19,538 nucleotides of DNA from positions 1-19,538 of the forward strand of contig JAZOPU010000047.1 in the NCBI GenBank assembly GCA_045655705.1. Direction: 5' to 3'. A program made the translations under genes and the position numbers. Below the pieces are notes generated by a model. The model ran no database searches. It was not told where the DNA came from and was given only the letters and a program-made list of their open reading frames with translations. The first letter of the stretch is position 1; each line of letters begins with the position of its first letter. Shown here piece by piece: positions 14,980-19,538 of this stretch. This stretch comes from Scatosoma sp045655705. GTDB taxonomy: Bacteria > Bacillota > Clostridia > Christensenellales > Borkfalkiaceae.

Positions 14980-16128
14980 TTATAATTCGTTTAGCGTGGT
15001 TAAAAACAGCTCTTGAAGCTCCTTTTCGGGGGGCTGAACATAATTGGCTTGATAAAATGCGCCAAACAGTTCCGCATCCGTCATGCCCTTACGCGTTTCG
15101 TAAAGTTCTTCGCTCTCCGAAGTGATATGCGTGAGCAACGATACGAGATTGCTATTTTCCGAAAGCGTTTGCGCGTCGTCGGAAAGTAGCGGGGCGTTTA
15201 GTAGCAAGGTCATTTCTACAAGCGCGTTTTCATAGCTTTTCAAAAGCACGCAAGCACTCTCCACGCTCTCCGCTTGCAAACGAAGAAGTTTTTTCCCGCT
15301 TTCAATAGGAATATCTATCAAATCGTGCACGCCCGTTTTATCCAAGTTGAAAACTTTAAAGCTCTTATCCGCGCTTTCGTCGAACGCGTATTGGAGCGGT
15401 GAACCGCTATAATAGCAATGCCCTTTGCCCATGTGCTGTTTTTTATGCAAGTGCCCAAGCGCAATATAGTCGCACTTTGGCAAGCAATCTATGGGTACGG
15501 CGCGCGCACCGCCAAGGTCTATCTCGCGCTCGCCGTCGGACACTTTCCCCCCTGCCACGAAGATATGCGCCATAAACACCGCGGGGTCGCTTTGGGTGTT
15601 GCCTTGCATACTCTCTTGCATCCAAGCCGTCATTCGCTCCACGTGGGAAAGCTCGGATTTTTCTTCTTTAAATCTTGCTTCGTTGGGGTAGGGAAGCGTG
15701 CCTACGTACACCCTGTCCCCGCTTGCGTTTTCAAAGGTCGCATACCCTTTCCCCGACGCCACGGGGCGACAGGCTCTTTGGCTGTTTATCGGGAGCGGGG
15801 CGCGGTTGTTGCCTATGATATACACGCCCTGTTCGTGCGAAAAAGGAGATACGGCTTGCAAGCGTACGCCGTCGTCGTGATTACCGCTGATGATAAGCAC
15901 CGCGCGCTCGTTGCCTGCAATGCGTTTTATCCAAAAGTAGAACAGCTCTTCCGCTTCCGCGCTTGGCGTGTAGGTGTCGAACACGTCGCCCGCGATAAGC
16001 ACAAGCTCCACTTTTTCCCGCTCGCATACCTTTGTTAGCTCTTCAAGCACTTGCGCTTGTTCGTCTAAACGCTCTCTGCCCATTAAGCGTTTGCCTATAT
16101 GCAAATCGGAAGTGTGCAGTATGCGCAT
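14980..16128 (-). CDS. sbcD: Exonuclease subunit SbcD (Mre11-like nuclease)
   Basis: 382 residues, normal for SbcD. The metallophosphoesterase motifs are complete: SDLHIG (Asp8, His10), GDVFD (Asp48), SGNHDD (Asn83, His84), and a later GHLHKKQH; together they bind two Mn ions. The protein supplies the 3'-5' exonuclease and endonuclease activities of the SbcCD complex. The C-terminal part (about 280-382) corresponds to the capping domain and the helices that dock on SbcC. AAGGAG lies upstream of the ATG. It is the first gene of the leftward run, and a consensus promoter sits about 117 bases before it. Confidence 0.95.
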   Translation of the reverse strand: MRILHTSDLHIGKRLMGRERLDEQAQVLEELTKVCEREKVELVLIAGDVFDTYTPSAEAEELFYFWIKRIAGNERAVLIISGNHDDGVRLQAVSPFSHEQGVYIIGNNRAPLPINSQRACRPVASGKGYATFENASGDRVYVGTLPYPNEARFKEEKSELSHVERMTAWMQESMQGNTQSDPAVFMAHIFVAGGKVSDGEREIDLGGARAVPIDCLPKCDYIALGHLHKKQHMGKGHCYYSGSPLQYAFDESADKSFKVFNLDKTGVHDLIDIPIESGKKLLRLQAESVESACVLLKSYENALVEMTLLLNAPLLSDDAQTLSENSNLVSLLTHITSESEELYETRKGMTDAELFGAFYQANYVQPPEKELQELFLTTLNEL

Positions 16129-16173
16129 TCGCTCTCTCCTTTTTTATTTTTTTGGAAAACCAAGCAAAACGGC

Positions 16174-16202
16174 TTGATTTTCGCTTTAAAAAACTGTATA
16201 AT
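16174..16202 (+). promoter_or_regulatory. Sigma-A promoter for the DnaD-family gene
   Basis: TTGATT (16174-16179), a 17-base spacer and TATAAT (16197-16202). Transcription would start near 16209, giving a leader of about 140 bases before the ATG at 16349. It points towards the oppositely facing sbcD promoter, so the two transcripts overlap at their 5' ends. Confidence 0.75.
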
Positions 16203-16244
16203 ATTTTTACGCTATTTATATAGAGTAGATACTAATACCATTTT

Positions 16245-16273
16245 ATTATACACTATTTCTTTTATAAAATCAA
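16245..16273 (-). promoter_or_regulatory. Sigma-A promoter for sbcD and the leftward run
   Basis: On the minus strand TTGATT (16273-16268), a 17-base spacer and TATAAT (16250-16245). The expected start is near 16238, about 110 bases before the sbcD ATG. It has the same hexamers and spacing as the rightward promoter, and about two thirds of the 29 bases are identical. Confidence 0.72.
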
Positions 16274-16280
16274 GAAAAGC

Positions 16281-16331
16281 GCAACGGGCGAAAGAAATTT
16301 TTTAGAAATTTCCTGCCTTTTCGTTCGTTGC
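16281..16331 (+). promoter_or_regulatory. Long leader hairpin before the DnaD-family gene
   Basis: GCAACG (16281-16286) pairs with CGTTGC (16326-16331). Two G:U pairs and CGAAA/TTTCG (16289-16293 / 16319-16323) extend it, and after a 6-base bulge GAAATTT (16294-16300) pairs with AAATTTC (16306-16312). The Shine-Dalgarno GGGGGAG starts only 4 bases later (16335). No T run follows, so it is not a terminator. A role in translation or RNA stability is inference. Confidence 0.55.
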
Positions 16332-16348
16332 TCTGGGGGAGCGCGGTT

Positions 16349-18064
16349 ATGGCGTTTTGTTCTTTTTCCAAGGATTGCGAGCTTAATTCTTCGGTTACGC
16401 TGGAAAGTAAGTTTATTACTAAATATTTACCCGAAGCAGACGGGTTTGCCGTAAAGGTTTACCTTTACGGACTTTTCCTTTGTCAATGCGCAAACGCTGA
16501 TTTCTCCCTTGCGTCCATGGCGGAAGTTTTGAAAACGTCGGAAGAAAAAATCAAAGAAGCCTTTACCCTTTGGCAGGATTACGATCTCGTGGAAATTTTA
16601 TCCACCGAGCCCTTCGCCGTACAGTATTTGCCCGTCAAATCCGCCGTCGGCAGACCTAAAAAGGTGCGCTACGAACAATACGCCGATTTCAACAAGGAAT
16701 TGCAACGGCGTATGCAAAAGGTGGGTAAGTTCGTGTCCGCCGGCGAGTATCTTAAATATATGCACTTTTTGGAAGAAAATTCGATGCAACCCCAAGCACT
16801 ACTCTTGATTGCAGAGTTCTGCATTAACAAGCAGGGCGAAACCGTTTCGCCGTCCTATATCTTCAACAAAGCAAAAAAATTACTTGGTATGGGTTGCACT
16901 ACCTATGAACAGGTGGAGCGCGAGCTTTCTAACTACAACGCGCACGAGAGAGATCTCGTCGCCGTGTTTTCCGCGCTCGGACTATTTAAATCCGTGCCCG
17001 ACGAGAATGATTATTCCGCGTATCGGAAATGGACGCAAACGCTGGGCTTTACGCGCGAAAGCATCATTGCCACGGCTAAAAAATTAAAGCGCGGGAGTAT
17101 GGGGGCTTTGGAACGCTCGCTTGAAGATCTCTACGAAAAAGGAAAAACCGACGCCGAAGAAATTGCGCAATATCTTGACGAACGCGAGCGTATGGCAAGC
17201 CTTACTTTCCGTTTGGGCAGAAAACTTGGCGTGAAAATCGCTACACCCGATACGTATATCGACGAGTACGTGGAAAAATGGTGCAACTACGGGTTTGAAG
17301 ATTCGTCGCTTTTGGATATCGCGCTCTTTTGTTTGAAAACCGAACGCGGAAATTTTGAAGCGATGGATACGCTTCTTGCTTCGCTTTTCCAAAACGGCGT
17401 CGTGGCGAAAGAAAGCGTGGACGCGGTTTTGAAAGAAAAGAACGGGGAGCTTAAATTATTTGCTAAAATTCAGGAAGCGTGCGGGGCGATTCGGAAAAGC
17501 GCGAACAATCTTGCCCTTATCAGTACTTGGCGGGGTTGGAATTTCTCCGACGAGATGATCGTGGAAGCGGCAAAGCGTAGCTGTGCGAGCGCAAGCCCTA
17601 TCCCGTATATGAATAAAATTTTATCCGATTGGAAACGACAGGAAATCTTTACCGTTTCGGCTATCCCCGAAAACACGGTGAACACGAACAAGAGCTTCGT
17701 TTCCCCTGCCGTGCAGGAAATCAACGCAAAGTCGGACAGGGAAAGATATTACGCCTTGCTTCAAGAAAAGGCACAAAAACGCGCGGACAAGTTTTTGGCA
17801 AAGGCGAATGGCAATCCGCAATTTAAAGAAATCTCGACAAGGCTTTCTAAATTAGAAATCGAGCTTGCCAAAGCGGATATTTTCGCACCTGAAAAACTGC
17901 CCGCACTTACGCGGGAAAAAACCGTTTTGATTGAACATAAACAAGAGATTTTGGCAGGAATGGGTATTGACGAAAGCGATTTGAACGTGAAATTCTTCTG
18001 CAAAAAATGCCACGATACGGGATTTTTGAAAGGCGGCGGCGCGTGTGATTGTTATCGAAAATAA
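16349..18064 (+). CDS. DnaD-family replication protein with C-terminal DnaI/DnaC-like zinc domain
   Basis: 571 residues. The start is ATG 16349 with GGGGGAG 7 bases upstream; an upstream in-frame TTG at 16328 lies in the leader hairpin. Residues ~1-100 look like the winged-helix N-terminus of DnaD-type primosome proteins. Helical segments follow, then a DnaD/DnaB_2-like domain at ~370-432 with YMNKILSDW, close to the YxxxIxxxW hallmark. Residues ~460-571 differ: a helical region (SDRERYYALLQEKAQKRAD onward) leads to CKKCHDTGF and CDCY, with Cys551, 554, 566 and 568. That arrangement matches the N-terminal helicase-binding zinc domain of DnaI/DnaC loaders, yet the frame stops there and no AAA+ domain follows. 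Likely role: DNA remodelling and helicase recruitment at replication start. A second copy of the C-terminal half lies at the right edge. Confidence 0.82.
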   Translation: MAFCSFSKDCELNSSVTLESKFITKYLPEADGFAVKVYLYGLFLCQCANADFSLASMAEVLKTSEEKIKEAFTLWQDYDLVEILSTEPFAVQYLPVKSAVGRPKKVRYEQYADFNKELQRRMQKVGKFVSAGEYLKYMHFLEENSMQPQALLLIAEFCINKQGETVSPSYIFNKAKKLLGMGCTTYEQVERELSNYNAHERDLVAVFSALGLFKSVPDENDYSAYRKWTQTLGFTRESIIATAKKLKRGSMGALERSLEDLYEKGKTDAEEIAQYLDERERMASLTFRLGRKLGVKIATPDTYIDEYVEKWCNYGFEDSSLLDIALFCLKTERGNFEAMDTLLASLFQNGVVAKESVDAVLKEKNGELKLFAKIQEACGAIRKSANNLALISTWRGWNFSDEMIVEAAKRSCASASPIPYMNKILSDWKRQEIFTVSAIPENTVNTNKSFVSPAVQEINAKSDRERYYALLQEKAQKRADKFLAKANGNPQFKEISTRLSKLEIELAKADIFAPEKLPALTREKTVLIEHKQEILAGMGIDESDLNVKFFCKKCHDTGFLKGGGACDCYRK

Positions 18065-18087
18065 CAAATTTTAATTTTTTTGCGAAA

Positions 18088-18113
18088 GCAAGTCAAAAAC
18101 GCTTGCATTTTTT
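18088..18113 (+). terminator. Weak terminator-like hairpin after the DnaD-family gene
   Basis: GCAAG (18088-18092) pairs with CTTGC (18102-18106) over a 9-base loop, followed by ATTTTTT. The stem is only 5 bp, so termination would be partial; read-through into tRNA-Ser is possible. Confidence 0.35.
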
Positions 18114-18154
18114 AAAAAAATACAGTAATATAAATACGCTTGTTTTCACAAGCG
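18104..18154 (+). promoter_or_regulatory. Candidate tRNA-Ser promoter and leader hairpin
   Basis: TTGCAT (18104-18109), 16 bases, then TAATAT (18126-18131) could act as a promoter with a start near 18138. A 7-bp hairpin, CGCTTGT/ACAAGCG (18137-18143 / 18148-18154), lies just before the tRNA. The -35 overlaps the weak terminator. All of it is tentative. Confidence 0.35.
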
Positions 18155-18160
18155 CATTTT

Positions 18161-18251
18161 GCAGAGATGTCTGAGCGGTTTAAGGAGCACGATTGGAAAT
18201 CGTGTGTGCGCCTGAAACGTACCGGAGGTTCGAATCCTCTTCTCTGCGCCA
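18161..18251 (+). tRNA. tRNA-Ser (anticodon GGA)
   Basis: A 91-base class II tRNA. The acceptor stem GCAGAGA (18161-18167) pairs with TCTCTGC (18241-18247), followed by discriminator G and an encoded CCA (18249-18251). The anticodon arm CACGA-TTGGAAA-TCGTG places GGA at 18195-18197, reading UCC and UCU. A long variable arm and the T loop GGTTCGAATCC complete a standard serine tRNA. A strong terminator follows. Confidence 0.96.
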
Positions 18252-18256
18252 CGATA

Positions 18257-18282
18257 ACGCACCCATTGAGGGTGCGTTTTTT
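18257..18282 (+). terminator. Rho-independent terminator of tRNA-Ser
   Basis: ACGCACCC (18257-18264) pairs with GGGTGCGT (18270-18277) over a 5-base loop ATTGA, with six T residues at 18277-18282. It is nested inside the 18-bp inverted repeat formed by the tRNA 3' end and its downstream copy. Confidence 0.85.
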
Positions 18283-18338
18283 CGTGGCGCAGAGAAGAGT
18301 TTGCGCGAAACGCCGAATTATCGTGGCGCAAAGAAGAG
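18282..18338 (-). repeat. Two inverted copies of the tRNA-Ser 3' end
   Basis: TCGTGGCGCAGAGAAGAG (18282-18299) is the exact reverse complement of 18237-18254, which spans the tRNA T arm, acceptor, CCA and 3 bases beyond. A second copy at 18318-18338 matches the reverse complement of 18237-18257 in 20 of 21 bases. Both are opposite in orientation to the tRNA. The area up to the small membrane protein (18339-18374) is AT-rich with nothing else visible. Confidence 0.85.
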
Positions 18339-18374
18339 AAGTTTATACATTAAAAATTCTAAAAGAATAAATAT

Positions 18375-18668
18375 TTAGATGCCGTCTTCATCATTTTTCT
18401 TGGATAGGGAAGTGTAGCATTTTATTCCTTTTTCTTCAAAATAAAAGTACAACACGTCAAGAATAAGCGTTAATAATTTTGCAATAAACCATAAGACAAA
18501 GCCGCTTAATGTAACAAAAAAAGAAATAAGCATATAACGACTGTTCCCTAGGGAAATAATAAAGGAAATTAAACCTATCCCCACACAAATATAGCCTAAA
18601 AAGTTAGGAATAAGTAGATGGTAATAAATTTTTATTAGTGGGTGCTTCTTGTTTCTATCTTTCATCAT
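18375..18668 (-). CDS. Small two-helix membrane protein, paired with Xre repressor
   Basis: 97 residues, no family recognised. After a basic start (MMKDRNKKH) there are two hydrophobic segments at about 18-40 and 49-75, then a charged C-terminus that carries KKNDEDG near the end, so it is probably an integral membrane protein with both ends inside. The start at 18668 has GGAG 5 bases upstream. It is AT-rich compared with the surrounding core genes, suggesting recent arrival. A consensus promoter with a palindrome in its spacer drives it, and the Xre gene is divergent 86 bases away, so it is probably the repressed partner. It could be an immunity-like, toxin-like or accessory membrane factor; nothing decides between them. 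Confidence 0.72.
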   Translation of the reverse strand: MMKDRNKKHPLIKIYYHLLIPNFLGYICVGIGLISFIISLGNSRYMLISFFVTLSGFVLWFIAKLLTLILDVLYFYFEEKGIKCYTSLSKKNDEDGI

Positions 18669-18693
18669 AAATACTCCAATTAAGATTTTAAAC

Positions 18694-18722
18694 ATTATAT
18701 TAGGGATTTTCCCTAATGTCAA
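18694..18722 (-). promoter_or_regulatory. Consensus sigma-A promoter for the small membrane protein
   Basis: On the minus strand TTGACA (18722-18717), a spacer of exactly 17 bases and TATAAT (18699-18694), a perfect match to consensus. The entire spacer is a palindromic operator candidate, so a bound repressor would shut it off. Confidence 0.85.
18700..18716. promoter_or_regulatory. Operator O1, Xre candidate site
   Basis: TTAGGGA (18700-18706) and TCCCTAA (18710-18716) are perfect inverted halves with a 3-base centre, and together they occupy the promoter spacer. A related site at 18729-18745 supports a specific DNA-binding protein, most simply the adjacent Xre product. Confidence 0.65.
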
Positions 18723-18728
18723 GTATTT

Positions 18729-18748
18729 TTAGGAGAATTCCCTATAAT
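18729..18748 (+). promoter_or_regulatory. Operator O2 and -10 element of the xre gene
   Basis: TTAGGAGAATTCCCTAT (18729-18745) matches O1 at 13 of 17 positions. Its right half runs into TATAAT (18743-18748), which ends 6 bases before the xre ATG. No good -35 is visible at 16-18 bases. A start about 7 bases after the -10 would fall on the ATG itself, giving a leaderless message; no Shine-Dalgarno sits at a useful distance. Confidence 0.5.
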
Positions 18749-18754
18749 GGAAGT

Positions 18755-18991
18755 ATGGAAATATTTTGTGAAAAATTGCGCGAGTTGCGCAAAGAAAAGG
18801 GATTAAGCCAAAAAGCACTTGCGGAAATTCTTCAAACAACGAATAGCAGTGTGTGCGATTGGGAGAAAGGGCGTAGTCAACCCGACTTAACTATGCTTGC
18901 AAAAATTGCGTGCTACTTTGAGATATCGGCGGATTATCTTTTAGGACTGGAAAACGAAAATGGGGCGAAAATCAATCCTTATTTTCCCTAA
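18755..18991 (+). CDS. Xre-family helix-turn-helix repressor
   Basis: 78 residues, essentially a single HTH_3 (Cro/C1) domain: LRELRKEKGLSQKALAEIL gives helices 1-2, TTNSSVCDWEKGRSQPDLTML the recognition helix and the WEKG-P turn, and FEISADYLLGL the closing segment before a short tail. It binds DNA as a dimer. The start at ATG 18755 fits the domain; upstream in-frame codons would cover the -10 and operator. It is divergent from the small membrane protein and shares a control region with two related palindromes, so it probably represses that gene and itself. It ends at a strong hairpin terminator. Similar one-domain regulators are common in phage-like and mobile modules. Confidence 0.88.
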   Translation: MEIFCEKLRELRKEKGLSQKALAEILQTTNSSVCDWEKGRSQPDLTMLAKIACYFEISADYLLGLENENGAKINPYFP

Positions 18992-19036
18992 AACACCCCA
19001 CCCATGTACGCGATGAATTGAAAAAAGAGAGAATAA

Positions 19037-19078
19037 AACGCGGTTTGCAAATCTTTGCAAACCGCGTTCTTTTTTTTT
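19037..19078. terminator. Bidirectional terminator between xre and the second DnaD gene
   Basis: AACGCGGTTTGCAAA (19037-19051) and TTTGCAAACCGCGTT (19054-19068) form a 15-bp perfect stem. A T-rich tract lies on the right (19067-19078), and an A-rich tract lies on the left that serves as T run for leftward transcripts. It fits both the xre gene and the convergent DnaD paralogue. Confidence 0.85.
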
Positions 19079-19086
19079 CCTTAAAA

Positions 19087-19538
19087 TTAACTGTTTTCCG
19101 CCTTGTAACAACTACAAGCCGTGCCGTCGGGTAAAAATCCCGTATCCGAACAACGCTTGCAACTAAATTGCGGCAATAATTGCATTTCTTCAATGCCTAA
19201 ACCCGATAAAATTTCTTTTCGTTCGGTTAAAAGCGCTTTCTTTTGCGCTTTCAACGCAGGCAGTTTTGCAGGTTCAAAAACTTCCGCTTTTGCCAAAGCA
19301 ATTTCCATTTTAGAAAGTTCGGTGGCAATCGCTTTAAAGCGTTCGTTGGCGTTTGCCTTTGCCAAAAACTTTTCAGCACGGGTTTGTGCTTTTTCACGAA
19401 GCAACGCATAGTGCCTTTCTCTATCCGACTTGGCGTTTGCCGCTTCAATGGTGGGATTGACAAAGGTGCGTCCGCCCGCTGTGCTTCCGTTTTGCGCGGT
19501 TGCGGTCGGGGCGGAAGGGATGGCGTTTACGGTAAACA
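19087..19538 (-). CDS. Second DnaD-family paralogue with DnaI/DnaC-like zinc tail (5' end outside window)
   Basis: The leftward frame is open from the window edge to TAA at 19087-19089, about 150 codons. It aligns with the last ~140 residues of the DnaD-family protein at 16349-18064: FTVNAIP versus FTVSAIP, the shared AKSDRER block, a similar helical region (EKAQTRAEKFLAKAN), and CKRCSDTGF with CSCY. In the aligned core well over half of the residues look identical by eye, so it is an old duplication and not a recent copy. Internal TTG or ATG codons near 19404 are not the start, since similarity continues upstream. The winged-helix half and the true start lie outside the window, so I cannot tell whether the gene is complete. 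It is convergent with the xre gene. Confidence 0.8.
   Translation of the reverse strand, partial: FTVNAIPSAPTATAQNGSTAGGRTFVNPTIEAANAKSDRERHYALLREKAQTRAEKFLAKANANERFKAIATELSKMEIALAKAEVFEPAKLPALKAQKKALLTERKEILSGLGIEEMQLLPQFSCKRCSDTGFLPDGTACSCYKAENS

Noticed and set aside
16328..16348. TTG start for the DnaD-family protein
   Set aside because: It falls in the leader hairpin and has no ribosome site; ATG 16349 has GGGGGAG at 7 bases.
18146..18331. Leftward 61-codon open frame across tRNA-Ser
   Set aside because: It reads the complement of the tRNA and its terminator; no ribosome site and no plausible protein.
18282..18338. Standard att duplication of tRNA-Ser
   Set aside because: The copies are inverted relative to the tRNA, whereas integration leaves direct repeats, and no integrase is adjacent on this side.
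18668..18722. Longer 115-residue form of the small membrane protein
   Set aside because: The extra codons would translate the promoter -10 and operator; ATG 18668 has GGAG at 5 bases.

Overview
The window looks like a chromosomal segment of a Bacillota (Firmicutes) bacterium, probably an uncultured Clostridia-type lineage. The support is strong AAGGAG ribosome sites, a DnaD-type replication protein, a ywlC-ywlE-rpiB gene order like that of Bacillus, an adjacent UPF0210/UPF0237 gene pair, DegV, DUF951 and oligoendopeptidase F, and tRNA genes that encode their own CCA ends. I cannot name a genus.

Left edge (1-354): the last codons of a tyrosine recombinase and its terminator, then tandem 11-bp direct repeats and the terminator of a leftward tRNA-Leu(CAG). 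The layout suggests the end of an integrated element at the 3' end of that tRNA gene.

Main block (355-16128): an unbroken leftward run of 14 protein genes ending in tRNA-Leu. In transcription order: sbcD, sbcC, an alpha/beta-hydrolase-like protein that lacks its nucleophile, a 58-residue DUF951 protein, signal peptidase I, DegV, an unknown two-helix membrane protein, the UPF0237 ACT protein, its UPF0210 partner, oligoendopeptidase F, replicative helicase DnaB, the Sua5/YwlC t6A synthase, a YwlE-like protein-arginine phosphatase, RpiB, a peptidase E homologue, and tRNA-Leu. Gaps are mostly 30 bases or less, with several 4-base ATGA overlaps. The two larger gaps, on either side of pepF, are filled by modular palindromic repeats built on the octamer AGTGAAGT. 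I saw one good promoter (before sbcD) and one good terminator (after tRNA-Leu) for this run.

Right part (16129-19538): two consensus promoters face each other between sbcD and a rightward DnaD-family gene, whose leader can fold into a long hairpin. The DnaD protein ends in a segment that looks like the N-terminal zinc domain of DnaI/DnaC helicase loaders, without the AAA+ ATPase. After it come tRNA-Ser(GGA) with inverted copies of its own 3' end, an AT-rich two-gene module (small membrane protein and Xre repressor) with a palindromic operator pair, and the 3' part of a second, convergent DnaD paralogue with the same zinc tail, cut by the window edge.

Themes: DNA replication and end processing (DnaB, the DnaD paralogues, SbcCD), translation fidelity (t6A synthase, two tRNAs), and protein export and turnover (LepB, PepF, PepE). 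The most unusual items are the paired DnaD/loader-domain proteins, an SSB-like acidic tip on DnaB, the residue-substituted hydrolase, the SbcC without a visible zinc hook, and the compact Xre switch.
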